Shown here: piece by piece, positions 11,702 through 21,284 of the stretch
How the letters are laid out: each line of letters starts with the position of its first letter
How positions within the stretch are numbered: position 1 is the stretch's first letter
Assembly: GCA_023953835.1 (NCBI GenBank)
Contig: JAMLJB010000001.1
Span: 2,949,501 to 3,013,500, forward strand
Length of the DNA: 64,000 nt
Source: Rhizobiaceae bacterium
GTDB taxonomy: Bacteria; Pseudomonadota; Alphaproteobacteria; Rhizobiales; Rhizobiaceae
Direction of reading: 5' to 3'
Translations under genes and position numbers: made by a program
The notes under the pieces: generated by a model
Databases searched by the model: none
Told to the model about the DNA's origin: nothing
Seen by the model: the letters and a program-made list of their open reading frames with translations, nothing else

Positions 11702-12531
11702 CCGGTTTCGCGCTTTCACCGACCGCCGAACTGGCGGGCTTCAGGCTTGAGGCATTTCACAGCGTCGGCTCAACGAATGTGGTGGCGCTCGACCGTGCGC
11801 GTGCAGGCGATCGCGGCAATCTTTGGATCGCGGCGCTCAGGCAGGAGACCGGGCGTGGCAGGCGTGGGCGTGCATGGTCAACGCCCGAGGGCAATCTTGC
11901 AGCCACGCTGCTGGTCGTGCTGGACGGCGATTTCCAGCATGCGGCGACGCTGGGATTCGTGGCCGGTCTGTCTCTCGCGGATGCGCTGGACGCCGTTGCT
12001 CCGGGCAGCACCGTTCATATCGCACCCGACGGCGGGAGTGCGGGACGTAATCGTTTCGAGCTGAAATGGCCGAACGACGTGCTCGCGAACGGGGCCAAGA
12101 TGGCTGGCATCCTGCTGGAGTCCTCCATGCTGGCCAGCAACCGGATGGCGGTTGCCGTCGGCATCGGCGTGAATGTCGTCGAGCATCCGCGCGACGTTCC
12201 ATATCCGGCCACCTCGCTGTCCGCGCTGGGCGCGGCGTGCGATGCGCAGAGGCTGTTCCTCGCCCTTTCGGACGCCTGGGTCACGCATTTCGGCGACTGG
12301 CGCGGCGGGCAGGGGCTACGCGGCATTCGCGACCGCTGGCTTGATCGCGCGGCAGGATTGGGCGGCGAAGTCGCCGTGCGCATCGACGGCGAGGTGAAGC
12401 GCGGTATATTCGAAACGATCGATGAGGATTGCCGTTTCGTGATCCGCGAAGCGGGCGGAGAGCGGTTGACCATTTCGGCGGGCGACGTGCATTTCGGCGC
12501 GGTGGCGTCGGCAGGCGCTGCACAGATTTGA
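11698..12531 (+). CDS. birA: Biotin--[acetyl-CoA-carboxylase] ligase
   Basis: A 277-residue biotin protein ligase that makes biotinyl-AMP and attaches biotin to carboxylase carrier domains in the cytoplasm. The biotinyl-AMP loop GRGRRGRAW is at residues 52-60 and the ligase motif KWPND at 123-127. There is no N-terminal winged-helix repressor domain, so this is a monofunctional ligase rather than an E. coli-like repressor. The start is TTG 11698, overlapping the nuoN stop; no better start is visible before SVGSTN (residues 22-27), which belongs to the fold. Confidence 0.93.
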   Translation: MTGFALSPTAELAGFRLEAFHSVGSTNVVALDRARAGDRGNLWIAALRQETGRGRRGRAWSTPEGNLAATLLVVLDGDFQHAATLGFVAGLSLADALDAVAPGSTVHIAPDGGSAGRNRFELKWPNDVLANGAKMAGILLESSMLASNRMAVAVGIGVNVVEHPRDVPYPATSLSALGAACDAQRLFLALSDAWVTHFGDWRGGQGLRGIRDRWLDRAAGLGGEVAVRIDGEVKRGIFETIDEDCRFVIREAGGERLTISAGDVHFGAVASAGAAQI

Positions 12532-12543
12532 CGGGGAATTCAT

Positions 12544-14214
12544 ATGGCGGACACCAACAATGCCGAGCTTGTATTCGTGCCGCTCGGCGGCATAGGCGAG
12601 ATCGGCATGAACTTCGCGCTCTACGGCTTCGGCCCGGCACAGAACCGGGAATGGATCGTGGTCGATGTGGGCGTCACCTTTCCCGATGAGAAGCATCCCG
12701 GCGTGGACCTGATCCTGCCCGACATTCGCTTCATCGAGGAGCATGCCGAAAACCTGCGCGGCATCGTCATTACCCATGTCCACGAGGACCACTACGGCGC
12801 GCTGACCGACCTTTGGCCGCGCCTCAAGGCGCCCGTCTGGATGACACCGTTCGGCGCGGGCCTGCTGGAGGCGAAGCGGCTGTCGGAGCAGGGCGCCCCC
12901 GACATTCCGGTGCAGATCTATCGCGGCGGTGAGAAATTCATGGTCGGGCCGTTCCAGGTCGAGGCCGTGCCGGTTGCCCATTCCATTCCCGAACCCATGG
13001 CGCTGGCGATCACGACGCCCGCCGGAACCGTGGTGCACACGGGCGACTGGCGCATCGATTCCGCTCCGCAGATCGGCCCGAAAACGGACGAGGCGCGGCT
13101 GCGCGCCATCGGGGATGCGGGGGTGCTGGCGCTGATCTGCGATTCCACCAATGCCATGCGCGAGGGCGAATCGCCCTCTGAAAAGGCGGTCGGCGAGAGC
13201 CTTGAGAAGGTCATCTCCGAGAGTGCCGGGCGCGTCGCCATCACGACTTTCTCCTCCAATGTCGGGCGGGTGCGTTCGATAGCGGAGGCCGCCGCGCGAG
13301 CCGGTCGGAAGGTGCTGCTGCTCGGCCGCTCGCTCAAGCGCGTCGTCGGCGTCGCAACAGAACTCGGCTATATGGACGGTCTCGCGCCGTTTCTGGCCGA
13401 GGAGGACTATTCCTACATTCCTCGCAAGGAACTCGTGGTGATCTGCACTGGCAGCCAGGGCGAGCCGCAGGCAGCACTGGCGAAGCTGGCGCGGGAAGAG
13501 ATGAAGGCGGTTCCGCTGACGCCGGGCGATACGGTCATCTTCTCCTCGCGGGGAATTCCGGGCAACGAGCGTCCGATTCTCGAAGTCAAGAACCGGCTGA
13601 TCGACCTCGGCATGCGCATCATCGAGGATTCGGATGCGCTCGTGCACGTGTCCGGTCACCCGCGCCGGGGTGAGTTGCGCCAGATGTACGAATGGGTGCG
13701 CCCGAAGATCGGCGTGCCCGCCCATGGCGAGGCCGCGCATCTCGTGGCGCAGGGGTCGCTGATGGCGATGTCCGGCATTCCGCAGGTCGCGCAGGTGCGC
13801 GACGGCGATGTGCTCCGGCTGTGGCCCGGTGCGGCGGAGATCGTCGATCAGGTGCCATTCGGGCGGCTCTACAAGGACGGCATTCTGGTCGGTACCGACG
13901 AGGAAATGGGCGTGCGCGACCGCCGCAAGCTGTCCTTCGCCGGGCATGTCGTGGTCAATGTGGTGCTGGACGAACGGCATGACCTTGCCGGCGACCCGGA
14001 CCTCGTGGCAATCGGCCTGCCTGCATCGGATGCCCGGGGCGAGGATTTTGAGGAATTGCTGCTGGATGCGGCAATTGGCGCTGTGGATTCCATCCCGCGT
14101 CAGCGCCGAAAAGACCTCGACGTCGTGCGGGAATCGGTGCGCCGCGCCGTTCGCAGCACGGCAAACCAGACGTGGGGCAAGAAGCCGCTGGTCACCGTGT
14201 TCGTGACACGGTAG
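12544..14214 (+). CDS. rnj: Ribonuclease J
   Basis: A 556-residue metallo-beta-lactamase/beta-CASP ribonuclease, predicted to act as a 5'-3' exonuclease and endonuclease in RNA processing. The zinc motif HVHEDH lies at residues 78-83. Downstream are the GDWRIDSAP and CDSTNA segments, and the beta-CASP and C-terminal regions contain SGHPRRGEL and PAHGEAAHL. Length matches alphaproteobacterial RNase J. It follows birA by 12 bases. In Rhizobiales this gene is commonly found just downstream of nuo and birA, as here. Confidence 0.94.
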   Translation: MADTNNAELVFVPLGGIGEIGMNFALYGFGPAQNREWIVVDVGVTFPDEKHPGVDLILPDIRFIEEHAENLRGIVITHVHEDHYGALTDLWPRLKAPVWMTPFGAGLLEAKRLSEQGAPDIPVQIYRGGEKFMVGPFQVEAVPVAHSIPEPMALAITTPAGTVVHTGDWRIDSAPQIGPKTDEARLRAIGDAGVLALICDSTNAMREGESPSEKAVGESLEKVISESAGRVAITTFSSNVGRVRSIAEAAARAGRKVLLLGRSLKRVVGVATELGYMDGLAPFLAEEDYSYIPRKELVVICTGSQGEPQAALAKLAREEMKAVPLTPGDTVIFSSRGIPGNERPILEVKNRLIDLGMRIIEDSDALVHVSGHPRRGELRQMYEWVRPKIGVPAHGEAAHLVAQGSLMAMSGIPQVAQVRDGDVLRLWPGAAEIVDQVPFGRLYKDGILVGTDEEMGVRDRRKLSFAGHVVVNVVLDERHDLAGDPDLVAIGLPASDARGEDFEELLLDAAIGAVDSIPRQRRKDLDVVRESVRRAVRSTANQTWGKKPLVTVFVTR

Positions 14215-14237
14215 CTGTCGCAAACAGGGAGCGCGCA

Positions 14238-14645
14238 ATGCTGGGTCGTCTCAATCACGTCGCGATTGCCGTGCCGGACCTCGACGCCGCCACCGCGCTA
14301 TATCGCGACACGCTCGGCGCGAAGGTAACCGCGCCGCAGTCGCTGCCGGAACATGGCGTCACTGTCGTTTTCATCGATACGGGAAACACCAAGATCGAGT
14401 TGCTGGAGCCGCTGGGTGAAAGCTCTCCAATCGCGGCTTTCCTCGAAAAGAATCCGGCGGGCGGCATGCACCACATCTGCTATGAGGTCGACGACATCCT
14501 CGCCGCCCGCGACCGCTTGAAAGCACAGGGCGCGCGGGTGCTCGGCGACGGGGAACCGAAAACCGGCGCGCATGGAAACCCCGTGCTGTTTCTCCACCCG
14601 AAGGATTTTCTCGGCACGCTGGTCGAATTGGAGCAGGCCGGATGA
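14238..14645 (+). CDS. mce: Methylmalonyl-CoA epimerase
   Basis: A 135-residue vicinal-oxygen-chelate protein that interconverts (2S)- and (2R)-methylmalonyl-CoA in propionyl-CoA catabolism. The metal-ligand pattern is readable: His7 in LNHVAIAV, the glutamates of KIELLEPLG and LVELEQ, and the histidines of GGMHHICYEV. I chose ATG 14238, preceded by a GGGAGC ribosome-binding site, because a longer reading from 14172 would overlap rnj and lacks family similarity. The stop overlaps the next gene (ATGA). Confidence 0.92.
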   Translation: MLGRLNHVAIAVPDLDAATALYRDTLGAKVTAPQSLPEHGVTVVFIDTGNTKIELLEPLGESSPIAAFLEKNPAGGMHHICYEVDDILAARDRLKAQGARVLGDGEPKTGAHGNPVLFLHPKDFLGTLVELEQAG

Positions 14646-14920
14646 GCTGGTTTTCCGCCTTCGCGATCTACTTTGTCGTGTGGTGGCTGGTCCTGTTCGC
14701 CGTGCTGCCCTGGGGGCTCAAGACCCAGGACGAGGACGGCGAGGTAACGCTCGGCACAGTCGCAAGCGCGCCACGCGGGCCGCACGTGCTGCGCGCGATG
14801 CTTTGGGCCTCTGTCGTGGCGTTCATCGTCTGCGCCGGGTTTCTATATCTTACGCGCGGCCTTGGATACACGTTCGACGATATTCCTCGCCTCGTGCCCG
14901 ATTTCGACAAGCCGAACTAA
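14642..14920 (+). CDS. DUF1467 family membrane protein
   Basis: A 92-residue protein with two hydrophobic helices (residues about 5-25 and 52-73) around a short acidic loop starting at KTQDEDGEV. This matches the alphaproteobacterial DUF1467 family, which has no established function. The start overlaps the epimerase stop by four bases, so the two are translationally coupled. It ends the run that begins with nuo. Confidence 0.85.
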   Translation: MSWFSAFAIYFVVWWLVLFAVLPWGLKTQDEDGEVTLGTVASAPRGPHVLRAMLWASVVAFIVCAGFLYLTRGLGYTFDDIPRLVPDFDKPN

Positions 14921-15382
14921 AACAGTTCCGGCGCTGGCGGGTGAGGGCTGCGAGAGTGCGGGGAGGGGGATATTAGAGCATCACGTTTGCTCTGAACTGC
15001 ACAAAAAAAATGCAAGGCTGTAAGCCTTGCAATTTAACGCGTTCCGATCCGTATTCCGGCTTACCGGCGGCAGCGAGCGAGCGCGCCCAGATCACATCCT
15101 CCCAAGACTTTGACCGCGTAGAGAGGGCGAATTGTTTTTCGCCCATTCGATTATGGAGCGGCACAATAGACTAAGGCCGGGCGACCTGTCACGAAAAATG
15201 TTGCGTTGAAATGCACAGATTCTGTGCTGCGCTGCACAATTCTCTGCCATTCGGCAATGTGATGCGCCGAACCCGCTTTGCGGGCCTGCTTTTGGTTTCC
15301 ATTCCGCCACGAAATGGCTATTAAGCCGGTTCAAATCCAAACTTCGCGCCGATTCATCACGGCCATCTTCACGGACATATGA
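14921..15382. other. 462-bp non-coding stretch upstream of proS
   Basis: I see no gene with a ribosome-binding site here on either strand. It holds three hairpins: one with 9-bp arms at 15011-15031 (listed separately), a GGGCGAA/TTCGCCC stem near 15126-15145, and GCACAG-ATT-CTGTGC at 15213-15227. The promoter of proS must lie in the right half. A small RNA on the minus strand is possible, because the 15011 hairpin is followed by eight U on that strand. Confidence 0.5.
15003..15031 (-). terminator. Rho-independent terminator reading leftward
   Basis: Perfect 9-bp arms TGCAAGGCT and AGCCTTGCA flank a 3-base loop. On the minus strand the stem is followed immediately by eight T, the textbook arrangement. 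On the plus strand it is followed only by ATTTAACG, so it would work weakly for the mce/DUF1467 transcript. No minus-strand gene is recognised upstream of it. Confidence 0.65.
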
Positions 15383-16711
15383 ATGCGTCTGTCACGCTAT
15401 TTCCTGCCCATCCTGAAAGAAAATCCCCGCGAAGCCGAAATCGTCTCGCACAGGCTGATGCTGCGGGCCGGCATGATCCGCCAGCAGGGGCAGGGCAGCT
15501 TCACAATGCTGCCGCTGGGCAAGCGCGTGCTGGACAAGGTCTGCCGGATCATCCGGGAAGAGCAGGACCGCGCGGGCGCGCTTGAAATCCTGATGCCCAC
15601 GATCCAGTCCGCCGAGCTGTGGCGCGAGAGCGGTCGCTATGATGACTACGGCAAGGAGATGCTGCGCATCAAGGACAGGCAGGAGCGCGAGCTTCTCTAT
15701 GGTCCCACGAACGAGGAGATGGTGACGGAAATCTTCCGCGCCTATGTGAAATCCTACAAGGACCTGCCGCTGAACCTCTATCACATACAGTGGAAGTTTC
15801 GCGACGAGGTGCGGCCCCGCTTCGGCGTCATGCGCGGTCGCGAATTCCTGATGAAGGATGCCTATTCCTTCGACCTCAATTATGAGGGGGCAAAGGCGGC
15901 GTACAACCGCATGTTTGTCGCCTATCTGCGCACCTTCACGCGCATGGGCCTGAAGGCGATCCCGATGCGCGCCGATACCGGCCCGATCGGTGGTGACCTC
16001 AGCCACGAGTTCATCATCCTTGCGGAGACGGGCGAAAGCCAGGTCTTCTGCCATCGCGATTTTCTCGACCTGCCGGTGCCGGGCGAGGCGACCGATTTCG
16101 GCAATGACGTACAGATCGCGGACATCGTAAAGGAGTGGACCACGCCCTACGCGGCAACGGACGAAATGCATGACGAGGCCGCCTGGGAGAAGATTGCCGC
16201 TGCCGACCGGCTGTCGGCGCGCGGCATCGAGGTAGGCCACATTTTCCACTTCGGCGAGAAATATTCGAGGCCGATGGGCGCGAAGGTGCAAGGGCCGGAC
16301 GGCAAGGAACACTATGTCTCCATGGGGTCCTACGGCATCGGCCCGACGCGGCTGATTGCCGCCATCATAGAGGCGAGCCATGACGAGGCCGGCATCATCT
16401 GGCCGGAAACGGTCGCTCCCTTCGACGTCGGGCTCATCAACATGAAGGCAGGCGACCACGATTGCGACCGCATTTGCGAGCAGCTCTACGATGCATTCCA
16501 GGCGGCGGGAAAGGACGTGCTCTACGACGACACGGACCAGCGCGCGGGCGGCAAGTTCGCGACCGCCGACCTGATCGGCCTGCCGTGGCAGGTCATCGTC
16601 GGCCCGCGCGGCGCAGCAGCCGGCGAGGTGGAGATCAAGAGCCGCCGCACGGGCGAGCGTGAGACCGTTTCGCTGGCAGTTGCGCTGGCTCGTTTTGGAG
16701 GAACCGAATGA
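15383..16711 (+). CDS. proS: Proline--tRNA ligase (short alphaproteobacterial type)
   Basis: A 442-residue class II aminoacyl-tRNA synthetase that charges tRNA-Pro. Motif 2 ([19 protein letters not shown]) and motif 3 ([16 protein letters not shown]) are clear, and the anticodon-binding domain occupies the C-terminal part from about residue 340. The insertion editing domain found between motifs 2 and 3 in E. coli ProRS is absent, as is normal in Rhizobiales. Start ATG 15383 is favoured over the overlapping ATG 15379, which is in another frame. Its stop overlaps lolC. Confidence 0.95.
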   Translation: MRLSRYFLPILKENPREAEIVSHRLMLRAGMIRQQGQGSFTMLPLGKRVLDKVCRIIREEQDRAGALEILMPTIQSAELWRESGRYDDYGKEMLRIKDRQERELLYGPTNEEMVTEIFRAYVKSYKDLPLNLYHIQWKFRDEVRPRFGVMRGREFLMKDAYSFDLNYEGAKAAYNRMFVAYLRTFTRMGLKAIPMRADTGPIGGDLSHEFIILAETGESQVFCHRDFLDLPVPGEATDFGNDVQIADIVKEWTTPYAATDEMHDEAAWEKIAAADRLSARGIEVGHIFHFGEKYSRPMGAKVQGPDGKEHYVSMGSYGIGPTRLIAAIIEASHDEAGIIWPETVAPFDVGLINMKAGDHDCDRICEQLYDAFQAAGKDVLYDDTDQRAGGKFATADLIGLPWQVIVGPRGAAAGEVEIKSRRTGERETVSLAVALARFGGTE

Positions 16712-17985
16712 GCACAGCCACCGCGCGCGGGGCCGGGCCTTTCTCCGCCTTCGAGCGGATGGTGGCGTGGCGCTACCTGCGCGCCAAGCGCAAGGAAGGC
16801 GTCACTTCCATGGTGGCGATCATATCCTTCGCCGGCATCATGCTCGGCGTTGCGGCGCTCATTGTCGTCATGGCGGTGATGAACGGTTTTCGCGCGGAGT
16901 TGCTGGACAAGCTGCTCGGCGCAAACGGCCATCTCATCATAGCGCCCGTAGACACGATGATGGACGACTATGCGGCGGTTGCCGACCGCGTCGGCAAGGT
17001 TCCCGGCGTGCGCCTCGCCATTCCACTGATCGAGGGGCAGGTGCTGGCGCAGGGCAACACGCCGTCCGGGAATGGCGCGCTGGTGCGTGGCATCCGGGGG
17101 TCCGACCTGACGCGCGTGGATCTCGTCGCTAAGAACATCAGGCAGGGTACGCTGGAGAATTTCGACGCCAGCGAGGGCGTCGCCATCGGCCAGCGGTTGG
17201 CGGATTCGCTCGGGCTGGTGCTCGGCGACACGATCACGCTGATCTCGCCGGACGGCGACGTCACGCCCATCGGCACCACGCCGCGCGTGAAAGGCTATCC
17301 GGTCGTCGCGATCTTCGAGGTCGGCATGTCCGAATATGATGCCTCGGTTGTCTACATGCCGCTGTCCGAGGCGCAATTGTTCTTCAACCTGGAGAACATC
17401 GCGCAGAGCATCGAGCTTTATCTGGATGCTCCCGATGCGGTGGATTCCATAAAGGGCCCCGTCGAGGAGGCCGCGCAACGGCCCGTCTACCTGACCGATT
17501 GGCGCCAGCGCAACCAGACCTTCTTTTCCGCCTTGCAGGTCGAGCGCAATGTCATGTTCATGATCCTGTCGCTGGTCGTACTCGTCGCCGCGCTCAACAT
17601 CATTTCCGGGCTCATCATGCTGGTGAAGGACAAGGGCCGCGACATCGCAATCCTGCGCACAATGGGCGCGACGCGGGGCGCGGTGATGCGAATATTCCTG
17701 ATGACGGGCGCCACCATCGGGCTGGCAGGCACGGCAGCGGGTGTGCTGCTCGGCTACATCATCTGCCTGAACGTGGAATCGATCCGGCAGTTCTTTTCGT
17801 GGCTGACGGGCACGATATTGTTCAACCCGGAGCTCTATTTCCTCAGCAAACTGCCCGCCAAGATGGACCCCGGCGAGGTGCTGTCCGTCGTGGCGATGGC
17901 AATGGTGTTGACCTTCTTTGCCTGCATCGTGCCGGCATGGCGCGCGGCCCGGCTCGATCCCGTAGAGGCATTGCGTTACGAATAA
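16708..17985 (+). CDS. lolC: Lipoprotein-releasing ABC transporter permease LolC/E
   Basis: A 425-residue permease of the LolCDE system, which extracts mature lipoproteins from the inner membrane for delivery to the outer membrane. It has one N-terminal transmembrane helix (about residues 34-56), a large periplasmic MacB-type domain (about 60-275), and three C-terminal helices (starting near 285, 330 and 392) ending in [17 protein letters not shown], the FtsX-family tail. Alphaproteobacteria usually carry one permease that forms a homodimer. Start overlaps proS; the stop overlaps lolD (TAATG). Confidence 0.93.
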   Translation: MSTATARGAGPFSAFERMVAWRYLRAKRKEGVTSMVAIISFAGIMLGVAALIVVMAVMNGFRAELLDKLLGANGHLIIAPVDTMMDDYAAVADRVGKVPGVRLAIPLIEGQVLAQGNTPSGNGALVRGIRGSDLTRVDLVAKNIRQGTLENFDASEGVAIGQRLADSLGLVLGDTITLISPDGDVTPIGTTPRVKGYPVVAIFEVGMSEYDASVVYMPLSEAQLFFNLENIAQSIELYLDAPDAVDSIKGPVEEAAQRPVYLTDWRQRNQTFFSALQVERNVMFMILSLVVLVAALNIISGLIMLVKDKGRDIAILRTMGATRGAVMRIFLMTGATIGLAGTAAGVLLGYIICLNVESIRQFFSWLTGTILFNPELYFLSKLPAKMDPGEVLSVVAMAMVLTFFACIVPAWRAARLDPVEALRYE

Positions 17986-18668
17986 TGGCCCAACCTACCA
18001 TTGTCGAACTCAAGGGCGTCGAGCGTCACTACAGGCAGGGGGAGCGCAAGCTCGTCATCCTGTCCGGCGCGGATTTCGCGCTGCGTCGCGGCGAGATGGT
18101 CGCGCTGGTCGCGCCTTCGGGCACGGGCAAGTCGACGCTGCTCCACACTGCGGGCCTTCTGGAGCGCCCCGACGGCGGCGAGGTCTATGTCGGCGGCAAG
18201 CCCTGCGGCAGGCTGAGCGACGATGCCCGCACCGCGATCCGCCGCAACGAGATCGGCTTCGTCTATCAGTTCCACCATTTGCTGCCGGAATTTTCCGCGC
18301 TGGAAAACATCGTCGTGCCGCAGATGGTGAAGGGCCTGTCCCGCTCCGAAGCGGCAGCGCGCGCGGCCCAGTTGCTGGACTACATGCAGATCGGCAACCG
18401 CGCCAACCATCGGCCGGGAGAGCTGTCCGGCGGCGAGCAACAGCGGGTCGCCATCGCGCGCGCCGTCGCCAACGCGCCGCAAGTGCTGCTTGCGGATGAG
18501 CCGACCGGCAATCTCGACCCCAAAACCGCTCACTATGTGTTCGATGCGCTCGAAGCGCTGGTGCGCCAGTCGGGTCTTGCCGCGCTGATCGCCACCCACA
18601 ATTTTGAACTTGCGGGCCGCATGGACCGCAGGGTTACGCTGGCCGAGGGCCGCATCGTCCCGCTTTAA
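17985..18668 (+). CDS. lolD: Lipoprotein-releasing ABC transporter ATPase LolD
   Basis: A 227-residue ATPase powering LolC/E. Walker A is APSGTGKS (residues 43-50), the signature is [14 protein letters not shown] and Walker B is [12 protein letters not shown]. The Walker A begins with Ala instead of the usual Gly, a variant I believe is common in rhizobial LolD and not damaging. The start ATG 17985 overlaps the lolC stop. Longer readings in this frame run through lolC and are not genuine. Confidence 0.93.
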   Translation: MAQPTIVELKGVERHYRQGERKLVILSGADFALRRGEMVALVAPSGTGKSTLLHTAGLLERPDGGEVYVGGKPCGRLSDDARTAIRRNEIGFVYQFHHLLPEFSALENIVVPQMVKGLSRSEAAARAAQLLDYMQIGNRANHRPGELSGGEQQRVAIARAVANAPQVLLADEPTGNLDPKTAHYVFDALEALVRQSGLAALIATHNFELAGRMDRRVTLAEGRIVPL

Positions 18669-18781
18669 CGGCGGCGACATTTCATTATAAATTGCTTTAT
18701 TAGTATTATATGCATAAAAACGGGAATGCGTCCCGCCGCCGGGATTCTACACCGAATTGACTTTTCCCCGGACAAGGCTTG

Positions 18782-19927
18782 ATGAAGTTCGTTTTTCTGA
18801 ACGGTACCAGCTATACGTTCGATCCGCGCACGCCTTTCAACCAGCCGCTTGGCGGTACGGAGTCGGCGGTCGCCTATCTGACCGCCGCACTTGTGCGCGC
18901 GGGCGCAGAGGTGACGTTGTTGAACAACAGCCCGGTCGAGCGCGAAGTGGATGGTGTGCGCATCGCGAACAACAATCCTATTGCGCACAAGTTTTTCACG
19001 GACTGTGATGTCTTCGTGGTGGTCGCCCGGTCGATCGGCCTCAACGTCCGCAGATTCCTCGGACCCGACACCCCCATCGTTCTATGGTCGCATCTGGACA
19101 GCGACCAGCCGAATGTCTTCGGCCTTGCGGAGGCAGCGGAACGCGATTCCTGGACCCGCTATGTCATGATCAGCAAATGGCAGGCCGAACGCTTCGTCAG
19201 GCAATATTCATTGCCTGAAGAGCGGATCGACATCATCGGCAACGGCGTGTCTCCGGCCTTTCTGGCCGAACCGCCGGCGCCCGCCTGGTTCGAAACCGGA
19301 GATTCGCCGACCCTTGCCTACACCAGCACGCCATACCGGGGACTGGACCTGCTGCTGCAATGCTTCCCGACAATCCGGGAAGCCGTGCCGGATGTCAGGC
19401 TGAGAATCCATTCATCGATGAAAATCTATGGGGTTCCCGCTCAAGGAGACGGCTTCGGATACCTGTACAAACTCGCGCAATCGCTTGATGGCGTGGACTA
19501 TGTGGGACCCGTATCGCAGCAGAAGCTCGCCGAATCCTTGCGCGACGTTGCCGCGCTCGCCTATCCGAGCACATTCAAGGAAACGTCGTGCATCGCCGTC
19601 ATGGAGGCCATGGCCAGCGGGGCGGAGGTTGTGACCACGCATCTGGGCGCGTTGCCGGAAACATTGAGCGGTTTCGGCAGGGTGCTCCCGTCGGGAAACT
19701 ACGAGCATAAATTTGGCACAAACCCGGCGCTCGCAAACAGCTTCATCGGCCTGGTGGTCAGAATGCTGCGCGAGGCCCGAAGCAATCCCGCATCTGTCGC
19801 CGAGGAGCGTCGGCGGCGCATCGGCTTTGCCCGGCAGAACTACAACTGGGATGCGCGCGCCCAGCAATGGCTGGCGCTGGCAAACCGGCTGAAATCGGGG
19901 ACAGAGGTCACGCCGAAGCTTCCATGA
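18782..19927 (+). CDS. Glycosyltransferase family 4-like protein
   Basis: A 381-residue glycosyltransferase of the GT-B fold, predicted to transfer a nucleotide-activated sugar in the cytoplasm. The N-terminal domain has GGTESAVAYLTAAL (residues about 22-35), typical of GT4 enzymes. The C-terminal domain carries YTSTPYRGLDLLLQCFP and the acceptor/donor motif PSTFKETSCIAVMEAMASG, with the EX7E-like glutamates. ATG 18782 is preferred over the TTG just before it. It is the first gene of the accessory block after lolD, separated by 113 AT-rich bases. The acceptor is unknown; nearby polysaccharide-active proteins suggest a surface glycan, but protein glycosylation is possible. Confidence 0.82.
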   Translation: MKFVFLNGTSYTFDPRTPFNQPLGGTESAVAYLTAALVRAGAEVTLLNNSPVEREVDGVRIANNNPIAHKFFTDCDVFVVVARSIGLNVRRFLGPDTPIVLWSHLDSDQPNVFGLAEAAERDSWTRYVMISKWQAERFVRQYSLPEERIDIIGNGVSPAFLAEPPAPAWFETGDSPTLAYTSTPYRGLDLLLQCFPTIREAVPDVRLRIHSSMKIYGVPAQGDGFGYLYKLAQSLDGVDYVGPVSQQKLAESLRDVAALAYPSTFKETSCIAVMEAMASGAEVVTTHLGALPETLSGFGRVLPSGNYEHKFGTNPALANSFIGLVVRMLREARSNPASVAEERRRRIGFARQNYNWDARAQQWLALANRLKSGTEVTPKLP

Positions 19928-20017
19928 ACCTGTGAATGACTACTATTGATTGTTTCCGCGAAACAATTACAACCATTTCATAAAATATAGCTCACCGCGG
20001 TGTTGTCATACTTTCGA

Positions 20018-20051
20018 TATAATTGACATATTTTATTATGCATACTAACAA
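20018..20051 (+). promoter_or_regulatory. AT-rich candidate promoter of the spike-like gene
   Basis: The 163-base gap before the gene at 20091 is much richer in A and T than its surroundings. It contains TATAAT at 20018-20023 overlapping TTGACA at 20023-20028, then TATTTTATTATGCATACTAA. No single pairing has ideal spacing, so the exact promoter is uncertain. The TTGACATATT string recurs upstream of the next gene at 21230. Confidence 0.3.
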
Positions 20052-20090
20052 TTAATCTAAGATCCGAGCTGGTCTTGCAGGTAACCGAAC

Positions 20091-21233
20091 ATGGATTCAG
20101 AATCTAGTGTTGCCACGTTCAACTTTGTTGATACGGACACTTACTTTTCTTTCGCTCTGGCCAACGTGAATGTGGGCCTGAACGCCGCCAAGATGGAGGC
20201 GTCCATCAATGCGGCGAATGTCGAATTCATGATTGCTGGAATTTCCTCTGAATTGAACTTCGTTGCGCAGACATTTGCCTACGCGATCGGCAAGGAATAT
20301 TCGACATCCCACAAGACCGAAAAAACGAGCTGGAGAGGGCTGGACCTGATCAGTTTGGCAGCGGCTGAACACGCCGATCCCGCGCAGCAACAATTGATGC
20401 TGGTATCAACTCTTGACGCTCAAGCTGCGAGCGCCACTTTCGAGTCCTTCAAGAACAAAGTCGAAAACGTCAAGGCGCACAGGGTCTCATACGAAGAGGG
20501 CACGACCCTCGCGATTTCGAAGGGCACAACGTATGAATTGACGACCGGCGTTTCCCATATCTGGGACTATGGAAAGACCTTTCGATATTCAGACAGCTTC
20601 AGCTACGATGCGTTGACGTCCGGCATGAAAATCATGTTCGGCCAACAATATGTCATTGCACAAATGAATGGCACGCGATTGGCGCAGGCTTCAACGGACG
20701 ACGCTGCCGGACATGCACTCGAGGACGACAGGAGGACCACATATGAAAGGCTCTTCGTGGAATCGGAGGTCAAGTTCGGCATTTCAGAAGATGGCATATT
20801 CCTCCAGGCTGGCGACTATCGACTGGCCGTCACCAAGACGGGAATTACGGCCAGCCTGAGCACCGGAGGGAACGGCGGCAATTCGATGGCTGAGAAAGCG
20901 AGCATCCAGCTTTCCGAGCATGGCGCATTGATTTCCGTACAGGGCAAAGAAGTCGAGGTGTCCGAACTGGGCGTGGTGGTCGATGGGGAACTCCAGGTTG
21001 CGGGAAACGTGTCGGCGAGCGGCAGAATCGCAAGCCCGAACGTGGTCGCGGGGGGAGTGTCTCTCTTGGCGCATGTCCATCCTGCGATCGGATCTCCGCC
21101 CACGCCGGGGGCACCAATACCACCCTTGGCAATATCGACAGTTTTCTCGAACGTAACGTCTTCACTAAGAAGTAAACATCTCTTATTACTTAATAAAGTT
21201 TTCAGCAAGAAAGTGACATCCAAATCGTTTTGA
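20091..21233 (+). CDS. Protein with phage-spike-like C-terminal HxH tip, otherwise unrecognised
   Basis: A 380-residue protein I cannot assign to a named family. Residues 1-130 are largely helical (two Ala-rich amphipathic helices at about 22-66 and 84-127). Residues 130-255 are beta-rich. Residues 265-326 show short alternating strands with Gly turns (ISVQGKEVEVSELG, GELQVAGNVSASG) like the beta-helix of contractile-tail spikes. The segment ending SLLAHVHPAIGSPPTPG places H328 and H330 in an AHVHP motif, resembling the metal-binding apex of gpV/gp138-type phage spikes. About 40 further residues follow, ending in a Lys/Ser-rich tail. No lysozyme, tail sheath or tube gene is nearby. The tip assignment is inference from pattern only. 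Confidence 0.6.
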   Translation: MDSESSVATFNFVDTDTYFSFALANVNVGLNAAKMEASINAANVEFMIAGISSELNFVAQTFAYAIGKEYSTSHKTEKTSWRGLDLISLAAAEHADPAQQQLMLVSTLDAQAASATFESFKNKVENVKAHRVSYEEGTTLAISKGTTYELTTGVSHIWDYGKTFRYSDSFSYDALTSGMKIMFGQQYVIAQMNGTRLAQASTDDAAGHALEDDRRTTYERLFVESEVKFGISEDGIFLQAGDYRLAVTKTGITASLSTGGNGGNSMAEKASIQLSEHGALISVQGKEVEVSELGVVVDGELQVAGNVSASGRIASPNVVAGGVSLLAHVHPAIGSPPTPGAPIPPLAISTVFSNVTSSLRSKHLLLLNKVFSKKVTSKSF

Positions 21234-21256
21234 CATATTATATACATAAATATACT
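21230..21256 (+). promoter_or_regulatory. Candidate promoter of the 397-residue unknown gene
   Basis: TTGACA (21230-21235) and TATACT (21251-21256) are separated by 15 bases in a strongly AT-rich stretch that overlaps the stop of the preceding gene. The spacing is short, so this is tentative. It would give a leader of about 20 bases before ATG 21285, which has no clear Shine-Dalgarno sequence. Confidence 0.35.
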
Positions 21257-21284
21257 TTAATAAGCCGAGTTTTGTTACAAATCT

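Noticed and set aside
17499-17984. Upstream extension of lolD
   Set aside because: It is an out-of-frame reading of lolC; the Walker A position fits only with the start at 17985.
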